Assembly (NCBI RefSeq): GCF_050947875.1
Contig: NC_134573.1
Coordinates: 31,208,115 to 31,272,114, forward strand
Source: Dermacentor variabilis
Lineage: Eukaryota > Arthropoda > Arachnida > Ixodida > Ixodidae
DNA length: 64,000 nt
Reading direction: 5' to 3'
Shown: in pieces, positions 32,345-41,644 of the stretch
Layout of the letters: the number at the start of each line of letters is the position of its first letter
How positions within the stretch are numbered: the stretch's first letter is position 1
Program-made: the position numbers and the translations under genes
Notes under the pieces: generated by a model
The model's database searches: none
Seen by the model: only the letters and a program-made list of their open reading frames with translations
What the model was told of the DNA's origin: nothing

Positions 32345-32457
32345 ATAGCCACTGAGCAACCACACAGGTATAAATATGAGAATGCGCACTTCATACCGTG
32401 AGTTACCGTACTTCGTACCGTACGTGTTAGAATGACAGTGCGCATACTTACAGAAAG

Positions 32458-32929
32458 CATTCGGAAGTCACACCCATACGAAAACCAAACGAACAGGCGT
32501 ATGCACTGTCTGGCATGCGACCTTTATTGCCCACACTTACTACGTGTAAGCTGTCGGAGCGAATGGACCTTACGAGTATATCTCATTTTATAGAAACATA
32601 CCGTCTCTTAAATCTGGCACAGACAGGGTAGTGACAAAAGCTTTGCACGGATAACAGCCTCCTGCTTTCGAAGGAAAGTGTACTTCGTTGATAGAACGTC
32701 GCTCTAGGAAACCACCAGCCGAGCAAATCCTGGTGGTTTACCACCATAAATTATTTTGCAATGTGCCGGATGAGAAAATTATAGAGGCAGCACAGAGCCA
32801 CGGAGTCGCAAGCAAGCCACTAAATTTAGGGCGCCCCTTCCTATATGATCATACCTTTAATTCGCGAGCATTCTTAGGGTACTTGACACACTTTGTGGGG
32901 GCTATGTACGTGTCTATCAATCTATGTTT
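32458..32929. other. No recognised gene
   Basis: Unremarkable sequence to the right of the A insertion site. A plus-strand frame of 103 codons at 32688-32999 runs into SINE S2 and shows no family motif, so I do not call it a gene. Confidence 0.35.
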
Positions 32930-33480
32930 GTGTGTATGTGCTTATATAATAGTTCCCTGGCTACCTTGGTCACTGGATACTTCGTGGTCGAATGGGTAGT
33001 GTTTCGGGCTTCTGTGCTGAGGTAACACGGTTGGAAACCAACCATCGGACCAGCTTGGGTCACTGAATATATGCAATTGCGCACATACGTGCAATTCTTC
33101 AAGCAACGTCTTTCACTTCGCCATGGGTCACTGTAGGTGCCGGTCTGGTTGGCACCGCTGTTCGATGAAACGTTTAAGCCAAATTGGAGCACTGGGCATG
33201 TGCTACTCGACCTGTACTAGCCTTCAAAGAACCTCTTCGATGCCAACTTCGATTACTTGATGTATGCCAGTAAGTGTGCACCACTCTTCAATGAATATCT
33301 CTGATGCCAACTTCGACAACTAGGTGTGCGCCACTGGGCTCTGGCTCTCTACAATGACAAAAATTTTCACGTAAACTTCTTTGATGCTAAGTGGCATTGA
33401 ACCCAGGTAAGAAGTCTTCATCAAGGACAGCAGCCTGATGGATTATCATTCTGCACCACAAATACGCTGCGTATGTGCCG
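32930..33480 (+). repeat. tRNA-derived SINE S2 with degenerate tandem tail
   Basis: A pol III A-box-like TGGTCGAATGG at 32985-32995 and a B-box-like GGTTGGAAACC at 33029-33039, 33 bp apart, form a tRNA-like head. CCATCGGACCAGCTTGGGTCACTG follows in sequence. The tail 33190-33500 repeats a motif of about 60-75 bp containing CACTGGGC and CTTCAATGAA followed by GATGCCAACTTCGA, three to four times. The same head and first tail unit occur at 48660-48860. A SINE is transcribed by RNA polymerase III and mobilised by a LINE; this copy is degenerate. Confidence 0.6.
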
Positions 33481-34861
33481 CTTTTCAATGAACATCTTTC
33501 AGGCCAACGCCTTAGCAAGCGGCGCCATGAACCGAGGGGGGTAGGCATACCTCTCCAACGAACCTCTCGTGAAGACGGCTCCCGAGCATGTGCCAGTGAT
33601 TGTGCGGCAAGGGAGCGAAAAATTCTCGGCTTCTGCGGGCACCGCGCGCCACGCTTCTCGTTTCGGAGGTCACGCGCCCACTTGTCGGCAGTGCTACCAG
33701 ATGGCGCAGCGCGTCCAGAAAGAGGCAGTCCCGTTGCCGCGTGAAGGCTCTTTCACATGGCTTATTTTCAGTAAGCGACACAGCGAATTCCGCCGCTCAG
33801 CGACCGCCGCGACGTCGTGGGCTCTCCGCGAGTGGTTCAAACAAGTTCGTCGCGCCATCGCTGAGTCGTAGCGATCTGCGCAATGTGGGAAGGGCAGTGT
33901 CTGATGAAATAAAGCGCCATCAAAATTGGCGCTTTCCTGCGTTACCGCGCATTGGTAGGTCTGTCGAGCAATGTCGCGCGCCAGATTTAGTTATGTTTTG
34001 ATAGGGCGTACCCACCAGCGCCTGCGCCTTCGGAGCTTCATAAACATATTTCTTTTCTTCCGCTTACACAATTGGTTTAAAAGGAGAAGCTGCACGCTAT
34101 GTACAGATTGTGGCAGCTGCTTCTACATGCACAGTCAATAGTAGCTTTTTCTTCTGCAAAAAGAAATACTCAACCAGGAAGGAACTTGTAGCTTCCATCA
34201 TAACAAGGAAACTAGAGTGTACTAAATGGAACCGCCCCACCAACGCTGCACAAGCCGCACGCTCATGCTTGCGGTGTTGTGCAGCGTCTCACTCACCGCA
34301 TCTGCACGCACTCGTATAGTCTCAACGCTTTTGAACGTAAAAAAATTGTGTGCCTATTCTATTATCGGATCATATTAGGAAAATTCGAATACCTGCCTAG
34401 TTTTCATGTTGTTGTTATTTAACGATGCAAGCATGGATACTTCGTGAGCAGTGGGCAACCTTAGGCATCGCTGCGACGCGACGGAAATCGCGCTGCCGCA
34501 AACGCATGTGAAAGCTGTCAGCAAAAATCGCTCTGCGATATGCGCAGCAAAACGATTTTTTTTTTGCCCCAATCGCGCCATGTGAAACAGCTTTGACGCG
34601 TTTGCAGCATCGTACCCAGCGGTGCACCATGGAATTCAAAGGCCAGGCGCAGGCTTCGCGGCGACGGCGCTAGACGGCGCCGAGTGTTCTTAGAGAAAGA
34701 AGTGCGAAAGTATGCCTCATAAATAACGCCGGAAAGGTTTAGAAAACATGGTGGTAGATTGACGTGCCTCCAACTTGTTACCACTGCTCTTCACTTATCC
34801 CGTGATAAGTCTAGCGCACCGCTAGGCTTATTCGACACTCTGGAGGCTCTTTCCGGACACC
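33481..34861. other. No recognised gene; GC-richer block 33540-33930
   Basis: Between the SINE and the LINE scrap, 33540-33930 is GC-rich with several overlapping short frames and no motif. 34560-34720 has a T-run followed by a GC-rich stretch rich in GGCGCCGAG-type words. I cannot tell repeat from unique sequence here, and I see no gene. Confidence 0.3.
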
Positions 34862-35182
34862 ATGGTTGACGGAGATGTTATGTTTTGGACAGCTTCACAA
34901 ACAACCTACGATCAGCAAGAAACTTTGCACGTGGCACTTGACGTTATTGACCACCACCTGCCAGAAGCTGGTATGTGGCCATCTCCAGAGAAGATAACGA
35001 AGATGGTGATTACAAGCTCAGAACAGGACGAAGCAGGTCGGGCCACTCACGGAGGCGAAACACCGCCGCGATCAGAAAGAGCAGTGGGCCTTCTCGGAAT
35101 ACCTATTGACCGCACAGGCACATCGAATGCGTGGCTCGCAGACCTTCTTCCCCTCAGAAGAAAAATGTTGAAAGGTTATTGA
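34862..35182 (+). pseudogene. LINE reverse transcriptase scrap
   Basis: A 106-codon frame reading DVMFWTASQTTYDQQETLHVAL, LPEAGMWPSPEKITKMVITS and GLLGIPIDRTGTSNAWLADLL. This is the RT segment just after the YADD box of an I-clade-like LINE (consensus order: ADD.A.W, SPEKTK, ILGI.ID). The catalytic box and everything else are missing. It differs clearly from the 1179-codon LINE in this window (SEFMCV..., VLGLLMQ), so it is from another element. It ends next to the minisatellite. Confidence 0.65.
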
Positions 35183-35570
35183 AATGTTATTGTTCAACGT
35201 CTACAAATGACCTTGAAAGATCATTGGGGAATTGTTCAAACCTTATTGAGGAAGTTGTTAGCAAATGTTGATAATAGTCCCGCGGCATTTTGTCGAAACA
35301 ATATTGGGGTATTTCAATTTGAAAGATCATTGGTATATTGTTGAAAATATGATGCATTTCAATGTTGAAAGCCCATTGAAGAATTGTTGCAGATATGTTG
35401 TCTCAAAATTTAAAGCCCATTGAAGTATTATTGAAATTAGTTTTGTCAAATTGAAAGCCCATTGAAGAATTCTTGCAGATTTGTTGAGTCTCATCATTGA
35501 AGGTCCTTTGAAATATTGTTGCAGCTGTGTTGAACGTCAACACTCAAATTATGTTGAAAGCCCTTTATGC
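35183..35570. repeat. Degenerate minisatellite, about 44-bp unit
   Basis: Repeated units centre on TTGAAAGCCCATTGAAG followed by ATTGTTGCAGATATGTTG. Clear units start near 35370, 35413, 35452 and 35498, and weaker ones extend left to about 35190 (TTGAAAGATCATTGG). Unit lengths run from about 42 to 46 bp. The repeats are rich in T and A on the plus strand and interrupted in all frames, so not coding. Confidence 0.65.
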
Positions 35571-36416
35571 CCCTGTGTGCATTTGGCAGTGTTTAAAATT
35601 GCACTTTTCTTAATAATGCTCAGCTATGTTGTGTTGCAAATACTTATCTTTGATGTCACGTTGATATGTTTCCTGACGAGGATAGGGGTAAAATTTTAAT
35701 ACAGTCACTTTTGTATTGCAGGCCTCTGTCACCCAAGGCTCAAAATTATGCTCCTAGATTGCCTGTAATAAACCATATTGTATAGCTGCTAGCAGTAGTG
35801 TTATGCCACTTTTTGAATTGTCACAGTGAATGGTCCTTCACGATATCAAGAGTGCTGAGCTGATGCAGAAAAAAAAACAATTTTTCTTGGTGAAGTGTTT
35901 ATTTGTAATCAAACGTCTGTGTGAATGTACAACCATTTGTAGTTTGAGAACATCAGAAACTTCTTAAGAACTATTGCAAAGTACAAACTTCCTGCAGTTT
36001 GACACCATAACAAAATTGAATACTGACAGCTGTAGTCCGTATGGCACTCAAGTAAACACATTAAAAAAATAAATCTTAAAATATAAGTACCTAAATATAT
36101 AAATTTACAAGCAGACTGACATGACCGTAAATAAGAACACTCAGGAAAGTACTTGCTTTCTTTATTAATTAGCCAGTGGTAAAACCATGGCACGATTCGC
36201 TTGAGCCCACAGCACTCACTGGGACACTGATATGTAGGGTGGTTATCTTTAAGTTTCATAGAATTTATCACAAAGTGGCTGTTGCAGCTAACATAATTCT
36301 AGATACAAAGTGCCTAACATTACTTGTATGAGAAATCAAAACGCATATTCAGCTAACAAAAACTCACTTCCTAATACATCTTTTACAAATTGTAGCGGTA
36401 ATTTTACAAGGTATAT
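35571..36416. other. AT-rich, no recognised gene
   Basis: AT-rich sequence up to the E2 target site. A 120-codon minus-strand frame (35909-36271) containing YQCPSECCGLKRIV has no family I recognise. An AATAAACC word near 35769 could be a polyadenylation signal but has no gene in front of it. Confidence 0.3.
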
Positions 36417-36420
36417 GCAC

Positions 36421-36579
36421 TCTAAAGGTGTTTATTAGGCAGAGCTCGGAGCAGCGCAACGTCCACGGGCAGGGCAGTCACAGCTTCCAAGCACGAGTGC
36501 CGTTGCTGAGCAGGATCGCTCTACCCACTACCGTTTAGAGCCAGTAGCGCTGAACCCACTAGCGTCTCTCTTCGCTACA
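36421..36579 (-). repeat. 3' LTR of E2 (159 bp)
   Basis: On the minus strand TGTAGCGAAGAGAG to CACCTTTAGA. It is preceded on that strand by the polypurine tract and followed by GTGC (GCAC on plus). It differs from the 5' LTR at six positions. Confidence 0.92.
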
Positions 36580-36628
36580 ATCACCCCCCGGGAGCGAGAA
36601 GGGAGCCGTCCGGCGACCTAACAGCTCG

Positions 36629-39600
36629 TCACGATGAGCGGGTCGTAGTTGGCTCAACTGGTTCGATGACATAGTTCACAGGAGATGCACGTTCGAGAAC
36701 ACGATAAGGGCCTTCATACTTAGGGACCAGTTTTGATGAAAGGCCAGGGCAGTTAGAGGGACTGAGAGCCACACGAGCGCTCCCGGATCGAAGGTGACCG
36801 TGGCAGTGGTGTCACCGCGAGTGCTCCTCTGGCGCTCTTGATCGGCGGAAGTAAAGGCCCGGGCGAGGTCGCGGCACTCTTCTGCATGTCTGACCGTGGC
36901 AGAAATAGGCACGCACTCGGATGCATCCGGCCGGTACGGCAGAATAGTGTCAATGGTGTGCGAAGGGTGTCGACCATACAGCAAGAAATAGGGTGAAAAT
37001 CCAGTGGTGCTCTGCGTAGCGGTATTATACGCGTAGCTGACGAATGGCAGAACGGCGTCCCAGTTCGTGTGGTCGGAGGCAACGTACATTGAAAGCGTGT
37101 CGCCGAGCGTACGGTTGAAGCGTTCTGTGAGGCCATTCGTTTGAGGGTGGTACGCCGTAGTCGTACGATGAACAACGTGGCACTCTTTGAGAATCGCTTC
37201 AACGACTTCCGACAGGAAGACCCGTCCGCGATCGCTGAGCAGTTCTTGAGGTGGACCATGCCGCAGGATGAATCGGCGTAGCAGGAATGATGCAACATCG
37301 CGCGCTGTAGCTGCTGGGAGAGCGGCGGTTTCGGCGTATCGTGTATGGTGATCTACTGCCACAATGGCCCAGCGGTTACCAGACGACGTCAGGGGAAGTG
37401 GCCCATACAAATCGATGCCAACGCGCCCGAACGGCCGGATAGGGCAGGGTAGAGGCTGCAGACCAGCTGGCGAGTGGTGGGGTGAAGATTTTCGGTGCTG
37501 GCAGTCGGGGCATGAGCGAACGAACTTTTGAGTGTAGTTGTACATTCCCCGCCAGTAGTAGCGTCGTCGGAGGCGCTGGTAGGTTTTGAAAAGTCCCGAG
37601 TGAGCACACTGTGGATCAGAGTGGAACGATGCGCAGATGTCAGAACGCAGGCTTCGAGGGACAACTAATAACCACTGGCGGCCGTCAGAGGTGTAATTGC
37701 GTCGGTGAAGTAGGTCGTCTCGAATGGCGAAATGGCGAGCTTGACGGCGCAATGCACGAGTGGTTGGCTGCGATGACGGATCAGCAAGGCAATCTATGAT
37801 GGAGGCGATCCAGGGGTCCTTGCGCTGCTCAGAAGCGATGGTCCCAATGTCGACGGAAGAAACGTCAAGCTGGGATATTGCGCAGCAGGGATTGTCGACT
37901 GGCAAGGGAGAACGTGACAGGGCGTCAGCATCAGCGTGCTGGCGTCCGTTCCGGTACAGTACGCGGATATCGTAATCCTGTAAGCGAAGCGCCCAGCGGG
38001 CGAGACGGCCTGAGGGATCCTTCAATGACGACAGCCAGCATAGTGCATGGCGGTCCGTGACGACATCAATTTGTAGACCATACAAATAGGGCCGGAACTT
38101 GGTAAGCGCCCAGATGATCGCCAGGCCTTCTTTTTCCGTGACGGTGTAATTGGTCTCGGCTTTAGTAAGCATACGGCTTGCTTATGCCACAACATATTCA
38201 GGAAACCCTTCTTTGCGCTGCGCTAGGACAGCGCCGAGGCCAACACCGCTGGCATCTGTGTGTACCTCAATAGGTGCCGTTGGGTCGTAGTGGCGCAAAA
38301 TGGGAGGAGACGTCAGCAAACGACGGAGCTTAGTGAACGCCTCGCCGCACTCGGACGAACACGAATGGAGAGGTCCGTTGCTGCCAAGGAGCTTCGTCAG
38401 GGGCGATATGACGGCGGCGAAATTGCGAATGAAGCGCCTGAAGTAGGAACACAAACCTACAAAACTGCGCAGTTCTTTGACGGACGTCGGTTTAGGAAAT
38501 TCAGCTACGGCACGAAGTTTGTCTGGATAGGGGAGGATTCCATCCTTCGAGACGACGTAACCTAGTATCGTGAGCTGCCGCGCTGCAAATCGGCACTTCT
38601 TTAGGTTCAGTTGGAGGCCAGCGTTTGCTAAGCACGTCAAAACACGCCGTAGGCGTTGAAGGTGCGAGGTAAAGTCAGAGGCAAAAACAACAACGTCGTC
38701 GAGATAACATAAGCACGTGTGCCACTTCAAACCGCGGAGAACTGTGTCCATCATGCGTTCAAAGGTTGCTGGCGCATTACAAAGTCCAAACGGCATGACG
38801 TTAAATTCGTATAAGCCGTCGGGTGTGACAAAGGCTGTCTTCGGCCTATCGACGTCAGCCATGGGTGCTTGCCAATAGCCGGAGCGTAAATCTAGAGATG
38901 AAAAGAATTCTGCTCCGTGTAGGCTATCGATGGCGTCATCGATTCGCGGTAGCGGGTAGACATCTTTGCGAGTGATCTTGTTCAGGCGCCGATAGTCTAC
39001 ACAGAACCGTACCGAGCCGTCTTCTTTCGTAACAAGGACGACAGGAGATGCCCATGGACTGTTCGAGGGTCGGATCACTTCGCGGTGAAGCATATCGTCC
39101 ACTTGCTCATTAATCACACGACGTCCTGTGGCAGAGACGCGATATGGTCGTTGCCGCAATGGCGGGTGGGAGCCAGTGTCAATATGGTGCGTGACAGCAG
39201 ACGCCCGGCCAAGGGAAGGTTGCCCGACATCAAAAGAAGAACGAAATTCTTCTAAGATGCGCAGCAGCTGTGAACGCTCAGGTGGGGTGAGGCCATCGGC
39301 AATAGATGAATCGAACACACCTGTGGGCAAAGGGTCCGACGTAGAAAGAGAACCGAGCGTGTTGTAACTGACGCAGGACGTGTCTTCGGGAACATCCGTA
39401 ATTTGTACGGATTCGATCACTTCCACGTGGCCAAGTCATTCGCCTTGAAGCAGCATCACAGGGTATGGGAAGGCGTTACAGACAAAAATAGCTGTGGAGC
39501 CCTGTTTGACGCTCACAGTCGCAAAAGGCAGCAGCAGACCTTTTCGAGTATAAAAGTTGCCCGACGGAGAAAGTAGTGCGATGGCGTCAGAGAAGAGGCT

Positions 39601-40035
39601 GCTGGTCTGCATTGATACAATCAGTGACGAGTTGGCAGGAACGTTTGTGTCGTGTCTGACGAGTAGTTTGTTCGCAAAAGAAGCATTATCGGCAAGCGTC
39701 ATATCTGAGAACGGCGACAGTTCTAGTTCGGCCCGTGCGCAATGAATGACGGCATCGTGGCGGGCGAGAAAGTCCCACCCCAGAATAACTTCGTAGGAGC
39801 ACGAGGAAATCACAATAAATTCGACAGCGTATACAACGTCATCGATGAGAACACGAGCGGTGCACGCCGCAATCGGGTGAATACGCTGTGCGCCTGCTGT
39901 TCGGAGGGCGAGTCCAGCAATGGGCGTCGTAACCTTTCGAAGGCAGCGACAAAGCTTTGCGTCCATAACTGATACAGCGGCTCCGGTATCCACGAGGGCA
40001 TATGTGCGCACACCGTCAACTAACACGTCTATCAC
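36629..40035 (-). pseudogene. E2 pol: protease, RT, RNase H, integrase (two stops, one frameshift)
   Basis: One frame runs from 40035 to about 36755. Protease: ALVDTGAAVSVMD and the flap VILGWDFLARHD. A TGA at 39436-39438 follows. [38 protein letters not shown] and [11 protein letters not shown], with the catalytic YLDD kept. RNase [17 protein letters not shown]; then a TAA at 38182-38184 where VVAYASR is expected; then [15 protein letters not shown] and DRHALCWL. Integrase: a zinc zone ([11 protein letters not shown] ... CPDCQHRKS), [21 protein letters not shown] and [11 protein letters not shown], so D, D and E are all present. Near 36755 a one-base shift moves the true tail ([15 protein letters not shown], a GPY/F module) into another frame, ending at 36629. 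All catalytic residues survive. Confidence 0.9.
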
Positions 40036-40236
40036 ATTGGTCGGGCTACGTTGAGGACTTCCGCGTTTCGATGGGGTCGCAGTCCTTGCCTCATGGACTA
40101 CGACGATTAGTTTTCCTCATCCCGAGCTTCGGGCCGAGGCCGCATCGGTGATGGGGAGCGTCGGCGTGGAGAAGTTGAGCGGCGGATGTTGGCGGACCGG
40201 CGGAATGGTGGTGACGCAGCCCAAAGTTCGTCGTCG

Positions 40237-41412
40237 TTAAGGGCGCCGAGAACCCACCATAGAACTTGGCCCATATGGTGTAGCGCTAGGCGACTGCACG
40301 CGACTACAGTAGCGTGCGACGTGGCCTGCGTAGCCACACGCAAAACATATCGGTCGATTATCCGCTGTACGCCACCGAGTCGTTGCGGCAGGTCCCATCC
40401 ATGTGCAAGGACGCGTTGGACGTGGCGGCTGGTGAATTGATTTCATAGCAGGCTGTTGTCGGGGCATAGCGAAGACTTCGGCGTACGTGAGAGGTCCCCG
40501 TTGAGGGAGTTGTTGAGGCCGGGTGACGACTTCCGCATAGCTGAGTGGCACAGCTGTCGGGATCTGTTGGGCCCTGGCCATGACTTCGGCGTAGCTGTGA
40601 GGCGCAGCCGCAGGAACACGCTGGTGGTGCTCAGGCAAGACCTCGTGCAGTTCTTGCACTATGACATGGCGAAGCGGAGGCGCAAAACTTGGCGTAGGCG
40701 CGTGTACCGACTGCGGCTGTGCAAAATCCATCAACGAGAGTTGCCGGGCAACTTCCTCGCGGACGAACGCCTTCATTTCTGCGAGCAACGCTGCCTGGTT
40801 GGACATGGCAGCCAAACCAGCGAGGTGTTCGTCACGCGGTAGAGATCGACGGGTCAGTGACCGCTGCCTGCGGAGTTCTTCATAGCTCTGACACAGTGTG
40901 ACAATTTCAGCCACAGAGCGTGGACTTTTGGCCAGCAACATGTTAAATGCGTCGTCTTCTATGCCCTTCAGGATGTTTCGGATTCGATCAGACTCCGCCA
41001 TGGTCGAATCGACTTTCCTACATAGGTCCAGGACATCTTCGATATAGCTGGTGAACGTTTCGCCTGGCTGTTGAGCTCGTTCTCGCAAACGTTGCTCGGC
41101 ACGCAGCTTGCGAACAGCAGGGCGACCAAATACATCGGCGAGGGAAGTCTTAAATTCCGACCATGTCTGGAACTCTGCTTGATGGTTGTTATACCACAGG
41201 CTGGCAACTCCAGCGAGGTAGAACAGAACATGGCTCAGTTTGGCCGGTTCGTCCCACTTGTTATGGTCGCCTACCCTGTCGTACGCCGTGAGCCATTCGT
41301 CCACGTCAGTGTCGTCCGCTCCAGTGTAGATAGGAGGGTCGCGATGACGAGGCACCCCGGGACACGCAGTGGGTGCAGGAGGAGGCGTTTGCTGGGAGGC
41401 GTCTTGGGGCAT
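40237..41412 (-). pseudogene. E2 gag, nearly intact, C-terminus frameshifted
   Basis: The start is the ATG at 41412 (MPQDASQQTPPPAPTACP); codons farther upstream lie in the LTR and leader. A retrotransposon gag domain follows with WLTAYDRVGDHNKW, VLFYLAGVASLWYNNH, WSEFKTSLADVFG and GETFTSYIEDVLDLCRK. The C-terminal part has three SYAEVM/V or TYAEVF repeats and a complete knuckle, CFACGYAGHVARYC (CX2CX4HX4C). The frame stops at 40237, but an arginine/serine-rich tail (RRSTSPRRRSPSPMRP) in a neighbouring frame, to about 40107, looks like the natural C-terminus. One small indel near 40235 is therefore likely. The protein would build the particle and bind element RNA. Confidence 0.85.
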
Positions 41413-41467
41413 GGTAGATGGTAGGGTACGAGACCGGAGTTCCAGGATGATCGTCTGAGGGTACCCC

Positions 41468-41479
41468 GCACCTCCACCA
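41468..41479 (-). promoter_or_regulatory. Primer-binding-like site of E2
   Basis: On the minus strand TGGTGGAGGTGC, two bases after the 5' LTR. It is identical in sequence and spacing to the site of retrotransposon B, although the LTRs of the two families are unrelated in sequence. Confidence 0.6.
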
Positions 41480-41481
41480 AT

Positions 41482-41640
41482 TCTAAAGGTGTTTATTAGG
41501 CAGAGCTCGGAGCAGCGCAACGTCGACGGGCAGGGCAGTCACAGCTTCCAAGCACGAGAGCCGTTGCTGAGCAGGAGCGCTCGACCCACTACCGTTTAGA
41601 GCCAGTAGTGCTGAACCCACTAGAGTCTCTCTTCGCTACA
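41482..41640 (-). repeat. 5' LTR of E2 (159 bp)
   Basis: Same ends as the 3' LTR. GCAC at 41641-41644 repeats the bases next to the other LTR. No TATA box is obvious on the minus strand. Confidence 0.92.
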
Positions 41641-41644
41641 GCAC

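Larger units (their letters stand above)
25807..32363 (-). repeat. tRNA-derived SINE S1, split by retrotransposon B
   Basis: The tail and body are at 25807-26023 and the head at 32345-32363. On the minus strand the order is CACTGAGC-type head, an A-box-like GGGCTGCTGAGC, a B-box-like GGGATCGAAACCC, GATGGTGGCGAAATGCG, GTGCACGTTAAAGAACCCC, then TCCGGAGTCCTTCACTACGG. This body is also at 49368-49565 and 53194-53420. The SINE is flanked by ACAGGTATA at both ends and interrupted after CCCAACACC, where B starts. It is very like a common tick SINE as I remember it. Confidence 0.8.
20730..32452 (-). mobile_element. Retrotransposon A (Ty3/gypsy), carrying a SINE and retrotransposon B in its 5' LTR
   Basis: The left LTR is 20730-20885. 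The right LTR is 25732-25806 continued at 32364-32452. The 5-bp sequence GAAAG flanks both outer ends (20725-20729 and 32453-32457), so the outer limits are secure. Its own length without the nested SINE and element B is about 5.2 kb. Order on the minus strand: LTR, primer site, gag with CCHC knuckle, a repeat insertion (24056-25050), protease, RT, RNase H, integrase, polypurine tract, LTR. The protein style (CLELSDLNKALLREHY, LDASSGFWQINLD) resembles the K02A2.6/mag-like gypsy branch. All genes are broken. Confidence 0.85.
25732..32452 (-). repeat. 5' LTR of retrotransposon A, split by nested insertions
   Basis: The outer halves are 25732-25806 and 32364-32452. Joined in the reader's mind they match 20730-20885: GGGAACAAAGTGTG on the left part, and AAATATGAGAATGCGCACTT with TTAGAATGACAGTGCGCAT on the right part. 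The sequence ACAGGTATA is present at both break points (25798-25806 and 32364-32372) and is the target duplication of the SINE that split it. Confidence 0.85.
36421..41640 (-). mobile_element. Nearly intact Ty3/gypsy retrotransposon E2
   Basis: Two 159-bp LTRs (36421-36579 and 41482-41640) bound a 5.2-kb minus-strand element. GCAC flanks both sides (36417-36420 and 41641-41644) as a 4-bp target duplication. By eye the LTRs differ at 6 of 159 positions, so the insertion is not brand new. Inside are a primer-like site, gag, a fused protease-RT-RNase H-integrase frame, and a G-rich polypurine tract (CCCGGGGGGTGAT) before the 3' LTR. Only two stop codons and two frameshifts were found in the whole coding part. 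It is related to the decayed E1. Confidence 0.92.

Noticed and set aside
33190..33500. Spaced repeats near 33.2-33.5 kb as a CRISPR-like array
   Set aside because: The units are degenerate, unequal, and lie in a tRNA-headed SINE in eukaryotic DNA.
34862..35182. 106-codon plus-strand frame as a host gene
   Set aside because: The motifs (SPEK, LLGIPID) are those of LINE reverse transcriptases.
1385..41640. E1 and E2 as two halves of one duplicated region
   Set aside because: Their LTRs and proteins are clearly different in sequence and E2 has its own target duplication; they are relatives, not a segmental copy.
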